From: Desulforegula conservatrix Mb1Pa
GTDB taxonomy: Bacteria; Desulfobacterota; Desulfobacteria; Desulfobacterales; Desulforegulaceae
Length of the DNA stretch: 47,224 nucleotides
Direction: 5' to 3'
NCBI RefSeq assembly: GCF_000426225.1
Contig: NZ_AUEY01000026.1
Span: 1-47,224 of the forward strand
Shown: positions 1-8,128 of the stretch, piece after piece
Position numbering within the stretch: the first letter of the stretch is position 1
Layout of the letters: each line of letters opens with the position of its first letter
The notes under the pieces: model-generated
The model's database searches: none
What the model saw: the letters and a program-made list of their open reading frames with translations, nothing else
Told to the model about the DNA's origin: nothing
Translations under genes and position numbers: made by a program

Positions 1-533
1 CCCTTGTCTGTCATCACCTTTGCAAGGTAGCTGTCACCAGCATCAACAAGCATTACATCCAGAGCCGAGTCATCAAATGGCCCTGTTCCGCAGCTTGTGG
101 AAAAATCAAACTGGTCAGGGCTGTTGATCGCAAGGCCTATGAAGGTTGTGCATTCATAAGCCTTTACCCAGTAAGGATCCTGATAATCAGGATTGTTGAA
201 GTTGAGTTCAACAAGTTTGAAAGCCTTGGCGTCGTATGGTCTGATGCCGATTACGGCCTGGGCTGAATAATCCTTTTCAGCCTCTTTCATTATATGATGG
301 CCTTCCACATTTTCGTCCAGATTATAAACCAGCATGGTTTCAGATGCCGGGAAAGCTATGGACTTTGGTGAAAGTCTTGTGTTTTTGTAACCCATGTCGG
401 GCTGTTCGCCAGCTGCAAGCCCTCTGAATACATGGAACTGCTTATCCTTGACCGGGCCCACCAGACGGTATGCACTCCGTGACTTATCCACTCCGGCAGC
501 CCAGGCTGACTTGTCTATCTTTATAATTTTCAT
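1..533 (-). CDS. HydB/AsrA-like iron-sulfur subunit, partial (C-terminus beyond the left edge)
   Basis: The reading frame is open from an ATG at 533 to the left edge, giving 177 residues of the N-terminal part. The residues RLSPKSIAFPASE and AVIGIRPYDAKAFKLVELNF match the family of sulfhydrogenase beta / anaerobic sulfite reductase A-like proteins, whose 4Fe-4S motifs lie further downstream and are not visible here. It starts 60 bases after the FrhB-type gene and is read in the same direction as hdrA and mvhD, so it is probably the fourth gene of that operon. In sulfate reducers such a protein, with an FAD/NAD-binding partner, forms part of the Flox module that links NAD(P)H to HdrA. The partner gene would lie beyond the left edge. 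The family call rests on the N-terminal half only. Confidence 0.75.
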   Translation of the reverse strand, partial: MKIIKIDKSAWAAGVDKSRSAYRLVGPVKDKQFHVFRGLAAGEQPDMGYKNTRLSPKSIAFPASETMLVYNLDENVEGHHIMKEAEKDYSAQAVIGIRPYDAKAFKLVELNFNNPDYQDPYWVKAYECTTFIGLAINSPDQFDFSTSCGTGPFDDSALDVMLVDAGDSYLAKVMTDK

Positions 534-593
534 GGCATGTCCCCTGAAAACGTTGAGTTCTTCTATATGATCAGACCACTATGGCCTGATCTG

Positions 594-1541
594 CTACCGG
601 ATAATGGTTTCTGGATCGTCGATCTTGAATGTATCCATTGGAGGACGCTGATCAAGCGACATTCCCGCTTCCCAACCAAAATTTTCAACACAGCCTTTTT
701 CAAGCTTTTTGGTGAAAAGCCTTACCTTTATATCCATAGGACATGCTGCTTCACATGCTCCGCAATCTGTACAGCGGCCAGCGCAGTGATATGCCCTGAG
801 GAAATGGTAAGTTCTGATATCAACCGGATCCGTGCCTTTTCCTACCCACTGTGGACGGGATTCGTCAACAAAACAGGTCGGGCAGTAGCATAGAGGACAC
901 GCATTCTTGCACGCGTAACATCTTGTGCATGGAGAAAGCAAGTCTTCGAAGAACTTCCACTTGTCATCAACTGACATGGCTTCAATCTTGTTTACAGATG
1001 CAAAACGATCTACAACCTGCTGCTCTTCCACAGGTTCAGCTATCATCTCATCGCAAAGAACAGGATTGCGGCGTATGCATGTTCTACAGTTATCCTGCAA
1101 AATGTCAGCTTTCTTAACTGATTTTTCAGCACCGTCACAAACAAACTTTATATCGTCGCCATTTTCAGTCATAGAAGTAATGTCACCGTCGAACATTGCC
1201 TTCACGGCTGTCTTATCAACCATGCCCTTGCATGGTACGCCGATTATATAAACCTGTTCACGCTTTATCTGGTTTTCAATTATATGTGTAACAAGGTTAC
1301 GGGAATCACAGCCCTTGGCTATGACTGCCATTGTGCCTTTTCTGCCCTTTGCGTAATTGGCAAGGTTAAGGCGGCAGTTGGAATCCCACACCAGTTTATC
1401 AACCGAATCCGCGTCACTCACGAGGCAAGGTTCTGTCATCATGGCAACACTTCCTTTTTTGAAGCCTATGACAACATCCACCTTTTTCTCTGCAAGAACA
1501 CGGCGTGCTGCTTCTTTAATTTTATCTATGTATCCGTTCAT
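594..1541 (-). CDS. FrhB/FdhB-type iron-sulfur flavoprotein with C-terminal ferredoxin-like clusters
   Basis: The product has 315 residues. Residues about 20-190 resemble the beta subunit of F420 hydrogenases and formate dehydrogenases (VAVIAKGCDSR and IIGVPCKGM type segments). The C-terminal third is Cys-rich: CTRCYACKNACPLCYCPTC, then CAGRCTDCGACEAACP, which suggests two 4Fe-4S clusters plus extra cysteines. It follows mvhD with 6 bases between the mvhD stop and this start, so the two are probably translated together. The expected role is cytoplasmic electron transfer in a Flox/Hdr-like complex between a pyridine nucleotide or formate module and MvhD-HdrA. The true electron donor cannot be read from this gene alone. 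F420 use is not implied, since this family has many F420-independent members. Confidence 0.82.
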   Translation of the reverse strand: MNGYIDKIKEAARRVLAEKKVDVVIGFKKGSVAMMTEPCLVSDADSVDKLVWDSNCRLNLANYAKGRKGTMAVIAKGCDSRNLVTHIIENQIKREQVYIIGVPCKGMVDKTAVKAMFDGDITSMTENGDDIKFVCDGAEKSVKKADILQDNCRTCIRRNPVLCDEMIAEPVEEQQVVDRFASVNKIEAMSVDDKWKFFEDLLSPCTRCYACKNACPLCYCPTCFVDESRPQWVGKGTDPVDIRTYHFLRAYHCAGRCTDCGACEAACPMDIKVRLFTKKLEKGCVENFGWEAGMSLDQRPPMDTFKIDDPETIIR

Positions 1542-1547
1542 AGTCTT

Positions 1548-1973
1548 TTACCTTAGCTGGTCTTTTACAAAACGTTTATTGGGTCCAACAGCTTTAACCG
1601 CCTCTGTCACCTGCTTGACTACATCCACAAATTTTGTGGATTCTGCAGAGGAAATCCACGAGTAATGGAGGCGGCCAGGCTCGATGCCCATATATTCAGC
1701 CAGTTCATTAAAGAGTACAAACTTTCTTCTTGCGTAGTAATTACCTTCCAGGTAATGGCAGTCTCCCGGATGTCAGCCAGAGACCCATACCGCGTCGGCG
1801 CCTTCCTTAAGTGCTGAGAGGAAGAACTTAGGACTCATACGGCCAGTACAGGGTATGCGTATTACACGTATGTTTGCCGGATACTGAAACCGGCTAACGC
1901 CTGCAAGGTCAGCTGCACCGTAGCTGCACCAGTTGCAGAGAAAACTGACTATTTTAGGTTCCCAATCACCCAT
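1548..1973 (-). CDS. mvhD: MvhD/FloxD-type hydrogenase iron-sulfur subunit, selenoprotein (UGA at 1773-1775)
   Basis: An ATG at 1973, preceded by AAGGAG, opens a 141-codon frame if the TGA at 1775-1773 is read as selenocysteine (residue 67). Without readthrough the product would stop after 66 residues. Downstream of the TGA the frame continues with [16 protein letters not shown], the family's most conserved block, in which the residue before HPGDCHY is normally Cys. The N-terminus has [12 protein letters not shown] and IPCTGR, also conserved. A 6-bp hairpin with a 5-base loop begins 16 bases after the TGA. The 141-residue length fits MvhD. MvhD carries electrons from a hydrogenase, formate dehydrogenase or NADH module to HdrA. 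The gene lies 46 bases after hdrA. Sec at this site is known for VhuD/FrhD-like proteins of methanogens and some deltaproteobacteria. Confidence 0.93.
1740..1756 (-). promoter_or_regulatory. SECIS-like hairpin of mvhD
   Basis: On the minus strand ATTACC (1756-1751), loop TGGAA (1750-1746) and GGTAAT (1745-1740) form a perfect 6-bp stem. The stem begins 16 bases after the TGA and the loop 22 bases after it. The loop carries G at its second position. This spacing and loop composition match bacterial SECIS elements, which lie inside the coding region just after UGA and bind SelB. The stem also codes for conserved residues, so the pairing could partly be chance. Confidence 0.7.
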
Positions 1974-2019
1974 TATATTATCTCCTTAAAAATAATTCGC
2001 GTCCTTAAATACTGCTCGA

Positions 2020-5000
2020 TTAACCCTGGTTCAAGGCGAAGATCTGGGCAAAAATCTGGTCATTGTCAAAGCCGCTGTGGTGGATGGCACCGGAACGGCA
2101 TGATGAAACGCACAGACCGCAGCCTTTGCAAAGTACCGGATTGATTTTGGCCTTACCTGTATTTGGTCCTTCAGTAATGAAAGAAGGAGCAGAGTAAGGA
2201 CAAACACTCACGCATATTCCGCATGAACTGCAGTAATAAGGATCAACAGAGGCAACCTGACCGCTGGTGAAAATATTTTCTCTTGCAAGAAGAGTTATAG
2301 CTCTTGATGCCGCTGCCTGACCCTGGGCCACTGATTCATCTATAGGCTTAGGATAATGAGCCATACCGCAGAGGAATACGCCGTCTGTAGCAAATTCGGA
2401 AGGTCCGAGTTTTGCGTGACGTTCAACAAAGAAACCGTCCGCATTCATCGGAACTTTGAAGAACTGGGCGAGTTTTTCATCCTTGTAAGGTATTATAGCT
2501 GTGGCAAGGGAAACAAGATCAGCCCTGATGTCAAGTGGCAGACCAAGAACAGGATCGGTGATCAGAATGGATACCTTTCCTTCCTTGATGCTTACCTTTG
2601 GTTTGCTTTCAAGGTCGTAACGGATGAATATGATTCCTGCATCGCGTGCTTCACGGTACAAATACTCACGTTCACCATATGCACGGATATCACGGTATAG
2701 AACATAAACAGTCTTTTCCGGATCTCGGTGCTTCAGTTCAAGGGCGTTGTCTATGCTGTGTGTGCAGCAAAGACGCGAGCAATATGGTCTTTCAGGCTCC
2801 CTTGAGCCAACGCACTGGATAAACACAGCTGTTTCAACGTCATTCAGAGAAGGATCATTTTTAATGAACTTCTCATCAAGCTCCTGGCTTGTGATTATAC
2901 GGGGATCCTTGCCGAACATGTATTCGGTGGGAGCAAGAGGAGCAGCGCCTGTTGCCATGACGGCAACGCCATGGTCAAGCATCTTCTCACCAGAGGCTGA
3001 AACAAGCTTGGTCTTGAAATTTCCGACAAAACCGTCAACATTGTCTATACTGGTATTCAGATGGACGTGTATCTTTGGATTGTCATTTACTTCCTTGACC
3101 ATTGCAGCAAGGTTGGCCTGGATGTCTTCGCCTTTCGGAGTCTTGAACAGACGGAGAGCCTGGCCACCAAGAGTTTCATTTCTTTCAACTATATGAGCTT
3201 CGTAACCTTGAGTAGAAAGAGCTTTTGCAGCTGTCATTCCGGCTATACCACCGCCGATTACAAGAGCCACCTGATTTACCTGGAGCTGGGCTTCTTCAAG
3301 AGGCTGGGAAAGAGCAACCTTGGAAACAGCCATTCTAAGGAGGTCTTTTGCCTTTTCTGTGGCAGCTTCAGGAGTTTCTTTGTGAACCCAGGATCCGTGA
3401 TTACGGATATTGCACATCTCAAAGAGATATTTGTTCAGACCGGCAGCAAGCAGGGTTTCCTGGAAAAGAGGCTCATGTGTCTTAGGAGTACAGGCTGCAA
3501 CAACAACCCTGTTAAGCCCCTGTTCCTTGATAATCTGAGCAATCTTGTCCTGGGAGTCCTGGGAGCATGAGAACATGTTGTTAAAGGAGAACTCGACATA
3601 TGGAAGAGACTTGGCATATTCGGTAAGGGTTGCAACATCTATTACACCCGCAATGTTTGTACCGCAACTGCATACAAATACACCGATTTTAGGTCTGTCG
3701 CCTTTTACATTGACCTGGGGGACAGCATCCTCGGTTTTTGTGAGTGTTCCGCGGGCAGATACAAGCGGTTCTCCGGCAGCAGCTGCTGCGGCACTCGCGT
3801 CGATCATAGCCTGAGGAATATCTTTTGGTCCCTGGAAAGCACCGCAAACAAAAACGCCTGGCTTTGAAGTCGCAACAGGAGTGAAAGAACCTGTAGCAGC
3901 AAATCTGCCCTTGGTAAGTTCAACGCCTAACTTGTTAGCAAGCTCAACAGTCTTGGGATCGGTTTCAAGGCCGATGGAGAGAACAATCATGTTGAATACT
4001 TCGGTCTTGAGTTCTCCGCTTTCAGTTACATAGCGAACTTCAAGATCATCGGTTTCAGGAACAGGATTGATGGTGTGGACACGGCTTCTTACGAAACGGA
4101 CGCCTTTTTTCTCTGCATCATTATAATAACGCTCGAAATCCTTGCCGTGGGTACGCATGTCCATAAAGAAAATCGCGCAGTCAAGATCATCACCATTATG
4201 CTCTTTGGCAATAGCGGCTTCCTTGATGGCGTACATACAGCATACGGATGAGCAATAACCATTATTGCAGCGGTTCATATCGCGGGAACCGATACACTGG
4301 AAAAAGGCTATTTTTTTAGGTTCTTCGTGATCTTTAGATCTTCTGACAAGATGTCCCATGGTGGGGCCAGAAGCAGAAAGAATACGCTCAAATTCCAGAG
4401 AAGTAATTACATTCGGGAATTTTGTGTACTGATACGTATCGAAAACTGAAGGATCAAAAGGCTTGAAGCCAGGAGCAAGAACAACAGAACCTACATTTAT
4501 GACTTCTGTCTTTTCCTTGTCATCATAAAGAATGGCGCCGGTTGGGCAGATCTTTTCGCAAAGACCGCATTTGCCCTTTGTAATCTTGATACACTGAGTG
4601 CCGTCAATAGCATACTTTAATGGCACCGCCTGATCATACTCTACATAAATGGCTTTTCTGGTTTTAAGACCTGCATTATATGTATCAGTTACCTTTTTGG
4701 GGCATTTTTCAGTACATGCTCCGCAGGCGATACATTTGTCAGGATCTACGTATCTTGGTTTCTGGAGAATTTCCACCTGGAAATTCCCTTCTTCACCGGT
4801 TACGTTTACTACTTCACTAAGTGTTTTAAGCTCGATGTTTAAATGCCGGCCGACCTCGACCAGTTTGGGTGAGATAATTCACATCGCGCAGTCGTTGGTT
4901 GGGAAGGTCTTGTCCAGCTGTGACATGACGCCACCGATGGACGGGCCTTTTTCGACCAGGTAAACATAATACCCGGAGTCGGCGAGATCCAGTGCAGTTT

Positions 5001-5058
5001 GCATGCCTGCAATACCACCACCAATGACCATTGCGGATCCGATTACATCCTTTGCCAT
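2020..5058 (-). CDS. hdrA: HdrA-like electron-bifurcating flavoprotein, selenoprotein (UGA at 4879-4881)
   Basis: With the TGA at 4881-4879 read as selenocysteine the protein has 1012 residues, Sec being residue 60. The chosen ATG at 5058 has a strong AGGAGAAGG site upstream; an ATG at 5097 is possible but has a poorer context. The order of domains is: FAD-binding GGGIAGM near residue 15; the block DCAM-Sec-IISPKLVEVGR, where HdrA proteins have Cys; two 4Fe-4S motifs (CIACGACTEKCP, CGLCEKICP); a second complete HdrA module starting at GVFVCSCGTNIAG with its own GGGIAGM; and a C-terminal ferredoxin pair (CSSCGICVSVCP, CKGCGLCVSSC). This is the long double-module form of HdrA seen in sulfate reducers. 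It is expected to accept electrons from MvhD and split them between a low-potential ferredoxin and a high-potential acceptor. No hdrB or hdrC is visible. Automatic annotation would start it at 4776 and lose the first 94 residues. Confidence 0.93.
4846..4863 (-). promoter_or_regulatory. SECIS-like hairpin of hdrA
   Basis: On the minus strand CTGGTC (4863-4858), loop GAGGTC (4857-4852) and GGCCGG (4851-4846) form a 6-bp stem with two G-U pairs. The stem starts 15 bases after the TGA and the loop 21 bases after it. The loop begins with G. The geometry is almost the same as for the mvhD hairpin, which supports both. Confidence 0.7.
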
Positions 5059-5150
5059 GGTTTCCTTCTCCTGTTCAAAACGTTTCACCACCCCCATCAG
5101 GAAGCGGCTTATTAATAAAACTGATACAAATAACTGATTTACAAAACCGA

Positions 5151-5166
5151 GGCGGCTCTAACCGCC
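5151..5166 (-). other. Leader hairpin upstream of hdrA
   Basis: GGCGG and CCGCC pair around a 6-base loop. On the minus strand the stem is followed, after TCGG, by TTTTG, so it has weak attenuator character. It lies about 93 bases before the hdrA start. It could equally be a stray palindrome. Confidence 0.3.
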
Positions 5167-5197
5167 ATATTTCCGAATCTTTTTTATGCAGGTACTT

Positions 5198-5226
5198 TCA
5201 TTAACCAGATAAATTATTATTGTCAA
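5198..5226 (-). promoter_or_regulatory. Possible sigma-70 promoter for the hdrA operon
   Basis: A consensus TTGACA lies at 5226-5221 on the minus strand. The best -10 candidates (GTTAAT, TTAATG) begin 15-16 bases further on and match TATAAT only partly. The site is 140-170 bases before the hdrA ATG, with the leader hairpin in between. Confidence 0.3.
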
Positions 5227-5323
5227 TATATTTGTCCCTCGATATTTAAGGCAAAACGCATTAAATTGTGGTATTTAGAAAGACCTTACACCTTAACTTG
5301 ATTCAAGCCGATAATGGAAACAT

Positions 5324-6262
5324 ATGGAAACTTCCAAATTTACTACCTCGAAGCAAAAAGTAGTCATAATATGTGGTCCGACAGGAGTTGGTAAAACCGC
5401 ATTTGCTATAAAACTCGCACTGAAATTCGGAGCTGAAATCATCAACTCGGATTCCATGCAGATATATAAACACATGGATATTGGCACTGCAAAACCAACA
5501 CCCGAAGAGCTTTCACTGGTCCCCCATTCACTGATAGATATAGTAACCCCTGACCAGCCTTTTGATGCTGCAATGTTTTCAAACAGAGCCGCACAAGAAG
5601 AAGAGAGATTGAGAAATTTAGGGAAAAATGTCTTTATGGTCGGCGGCACAGGACTCTACATAAGAGCTTTCCTAAACGGGCTTTTCAGGTCAGAACCTGC
5701 TGAAGACATAGTACTCGAAAAACTAAGAGCAGAAGCAGAAACCGTTGGTTCTGCAATTCTTCATGAAAGACTTAAAAATATAGATCAGCCAGCATCTGAA
5801 AAAATACATCCCAATGACACGTTCAGGATAATACGAGCACTTGAACATCATGAAAAAACAGGCCGCCCAATTTCTGAATCATGGGAAGACCACGGATTCA
5901 GGGAAAGCAGATACGACTACCTAAAAATTTGCCTCGGAATTGACAGAGCGGACCTTTATGAGAGAATAAACAGGCGCGTAGAGATCATGATTCAGGAAGG
6001 GCTCCCGGATGAAGTGAAAAAACTTCTTGAAATGGGCTATAGAAGAGATCTTAAACCCATGAAATCAATTGGATACAGACATATGTGTGAATTCCTGGCC
6101 GGGGAAGTCGATTTTGATAAAAGTATAGAGATCCTGAAACAGGACACGAGACGTTATGCCAAAAGGCAACTTACGTGGTTCAGACACGAGCCCAACGCAA
6201 TCTGGCTTGCCCCTAAAGAAATTGAAAAGGCATCGGAGCTGATTTCAAAATTTCTCAATTGA
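5324..6262 (+). CDS. miaA: tRNA dimethylallyltransferase
   Basis: The 312-residue protein has the P-loop GPTGVGKT at residues 18-25, then INSDSMQIYKHMDIGTAKPT, the substrate-binding signature of MiaA, GGTGLYIRAF, and the C-terminal RRYAKRQLTWFRHE that contacts the tRNA anticodon stem. It transfers a dimethylallyl group to N6 of A37 in tRNAs reading codons that start with U. Its length is normal for the family. It is divergent from the hdrA operon and has its own leader of about 260 bases shared with it. The Shine-Dalgarno sequence is weak (ATGGAAAC). The role is certain; regulation cannot be read from the sequence. Confidence 0.96.
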   Translation: METSKFTTSKQKVVIICGPTGVGKTAFAIKLALKFGAEIINSDSMQIYKHMDIGTAKPTPEELSLVPHSLIDIVTPDQPFDAAMFSNRAAQEEERLRNLGKNVFMVGGTGLYIRAFLNGLFRSEPAEDIVLEKLRAEAETVGSAILHERLKNIDQPASEKIHPNDTFRIIRALEHHEKTGRPISESWEDHGFRESRYDYLKICLGIDRADLYERINRRVEIMIQEGLPDEVKKLLEMGYRRDLKPMKSIGYRHMCEFLAGEVDFDKSIEILKQDTRRYAKRQLTWFRHEPNAIWLAPKEIEKASELISKFLN

Positions 6263-6357
6263 TTAAATGGCTATGCACTATTTTCAGTATGATTGTCTGG
6301 TCTGAAAAAAGTGATTTACAAAAATATCGAAAGTTTTCCAAGCATCTGACATAATCA

Positions 6358-6412
6358 TAAAGTTTTTGCGGGGCTTTTTACAAAAAGCGACTCGCCGAAG
6401 GCGCTCAAGCTG
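6358..6412 (+). repeat. Short dispersed repeat, AAAGTTTTTGCGGGG type
   Basis: The motif AAAGTTTTTGCGGGGCTTTT followed by CAAAAAGCGACTCGCCG recurs, with changes, at 12703-12740 and 44646-44690 and inverted at 17100-17140 and 34315-34358. In the inverted copies it forms the end of a larger composite repeat. It lies just after miaA. Confidence 0.6.
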
Positions 6413-6440
6413 AAAATAAGACAGAGCCACAATTGATTAT

Positions 6441-6575
6441 TGATGGACTCGCAAAAAGTCAAAAAAAGGCATCGGCGTCATGCCGGACTTAATCCTGCAT
6501 CTTTGTATTTTCAGACACGTCTGGATTCCGGCCTGCGCCGGAATGACGCTAATCAGACTTTTTGCGGCTTTGTCA
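6441..6575 (+). repeat. 135-bp palindromic element, copy 1
   Basis: The left end is TGATGGACTCGCAAAAAGTC. The interior holds a CATGCCGG...CTGCATC hairpin and an ATTCCGG...CCGGAAT hairpin. The right end is an inverted TGACAAAGCCGCAAAAAGTC. It sits between the convergent miaA and phosphofructokinase genes, and its right-end TGA is the stop codon of the latter. Confidence 0.9.
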
Positions 6576-7937
6576 GCATTCAGTATTGTTCAGAAGCATG
6601 CCCTGCCCGGTTGCCTCAAGAACTGTATGCCATAGTTTACCCCTTGGATTGACCTGTTTGCGCTTTCCTGCCGAAAGCTTCATGGGAATATGAACAAAGC
6701 TGCCGTTCCAGTGCCCAACAAGCATTCCGGTTTTTCCGGCCATACCTGCATGAACTGCATCTCTTGCATGAAAACCACAAAAAACGCTGTCGTTTGCGTT
6801 GGCTCTCAGGCTCCTGATTGTATAACTTGGATCTATATATTTCATGGAAATATCTATGCCATCATACTTGAAATAGTCTGTGATTCTGTCTTTTAGGTAG
6901 ATTCCTATGTCTTTCAGTTTAACATTACCTGATTTGTCGAGCTGGCTGTCTCCATCTTCAAGGTATTTCTGCCCTGCTCCTTCGGCCACCACTATTACAG
7001 CATGTCCCCTTGCCTTGAGACGTTCATGAAGCTTTGTCAGGAGTCCGTTTGGTCCTTCAAGATCAAAATCCACTTCAGGAATAAGAACAAAATTCGCGTC
7101 CTGCTGGGCAAGAGCTGCTGTTGCCGCAATAAAGCCTGAATATCTGCCCATTAGCTTAATCAGGCCGATTCCATAAGGAAAACCTGCGGCCTCATTATGT
7201 GCAGCCTGGATAACATGGGTTGCCACATCAACGGCAGTATCAAATCCAAAAGATCGTGAAACCATGAAAATGTCGTTATCAATGGTTTTTGGAATACCTA
7301 TTATACTTATGGGCAGATTGCGTTTTCTTAACTCAGAATCAATGGCAAGGGCAGCCTTGAGAGTTCCGTCTCCACCAGCCATAAAGACTATGTTTATTTT
7401 TTTTTCAATAAGAGTGTCAATTATTGCGTTTATATCCTGGGTTCCCCTTGATGTGCCAAGCACTGAACCGCCAAGGTTAAGAATCCCTGTGACATTTTCA
7501 GGGCTCAGATCAACAATTTTATGACCGTATTTAGGAATAAAACCCTGAAGTCCGTATTTAATACCATAAATCCTTTTGACTCCGTACCTGTAATAAAGCT
7601 CGAGGACTATTGACCTTATGATATCATTTAGGCCAGGACACAGACCTCCGCATGTAACAACAGCACACCCAGTTTCTGTAGGATCAAAAAAAATGTCTTC
7701 TCGAGGACCTGCAAGCTCGAAGGACGGAGGCTGTTCTCCATTTGAAATAACCTCAGCCAGTCTTTTTGCGTCGGTATCTATTAGAATTCTGTCAGAATCG
7801 CTTATAAACCTCGGACAAGGTGATTCCGAAGCCATTTCAGCCAGTGGAGATCTGAAACCTGCTTTTCCAAGAGTCCTGATTTCTGTGTCTGCCGAAGTGA
7901 GGGATATAAAATCTTCCGTATTTTTATGGCTTTCCAT
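6573..7937 (-). CDS. 6-phosphofructokinase, long (trypanosome/plant-like) clade
   Basis: The protein has 454 residues. Motifs are TCGGLCPGLN at 95-104, GGDGT at 188-192, PKTIDND at 216-222 and MGRYSGFIA near 265. It phosphorylates fructose 6-phosphate in glycolysis. Gly in GGDGT together with Lys in PKTIDND is the combination seen in the Trypanosoma brucei/plant clade, where the donor is ATP. PPi-dependent enzymes have GGDD instead. ATP is therefore the likelier donor, by analogy only. The N-terminal extension of about 80 residues before the catalytic core is typical of this clade. The stop codon TGA (6575-6573) is formed by the end of repeat copy 1, so the last residues (NNTEC) abut the element. 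No good Shine-Dalgarno sequence is visible. Confidence 0.9.
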   Translation of the reverse strand: MESHKNTEDFISLTSADTEIRTLGKAGFRSPLAEMASESPCPRFISDSDRILIDTDAKRLAEVISNGEQPPSFELAGPREDIFFDPTETGCAVVTCGGLCPGLNDIIRSIVLELYYRYGVKRIYGIKYGLQGFIPKYGHKIVDLSPENVTGILNLGGSVLGTSRGTQDINAIIDTLIEKKINIVFMAGGDGTLKAALAIDSELRKRNLPISIIGIPKTIDNDIFMVSRSFGFDTAVDVATHVIQAAHNEAAGFPYGIGLIKLMGRYSGFIAATAALAQQDANFVLIPEVDFDLEGPNGLLTKLHERLKARGHAVIVVAEGAGQKYLEDGDSQLDKSGNVKLKDIGIYLKDRITDYFKYDGIDISMKYIDPSYTIRSLRANANDSVFCGFHARDAVHAGMAGKTGMLVGHWNGSFVHIPMKLSAGKRKQVNPRGKLWHTVLEATGQGMLLNNTEC

Positions 7938-7967
7938 TAATTAGTCCAGAATACTGATCATTAAAGA

Positions 7968-8101
7968 GGATGAACTCGCAAAAACACACAAAAAGTCATC
8001 AGCGTCATGCCGGACTTGATCCGGCATCCAGTGTTTTCAGTCATTTCTGGATTCCGGCCTGCGCCGGAATGACGGAAATCGGACTTTTTGCTACGTTGCC
8101 A
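7968..8101 (+). repeat. 135-bp palindromic element, copy 2
   Basis: Both ends are slightly degenerate (GGATGAACTCGC at left, inverted TGGCAACGTAGC at right). Both inner hairpins, ATGCCGGA...TCCGGCAT and ATTCCGG...CCGGAAT, are perfect. It lies between the phosphofructokinase start and the kdsD stop, both on the minus strand. Confidence 0.85.
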
Positions 8102-8128
8102 ATGATAATATGGAAGCATCAAAAAAAA

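Noticed and set aside
4846-5058. hdrA and mvhD as genes disrupted by nonsense mutations
   Set aside because: Both breaks are TGA at a conserved Cys, the frames resume at once with conserved residues, and both have hairpins of matching SECIS geometry. Two independent mutations of this kind are improbable.
6441-6575. Recurrent palindromes resembling CRISPR repeats
   Set aside because: Copies are dispersed one per intergenic region, are about 135 bp long, have no regular spacers, and no cas gene is present.
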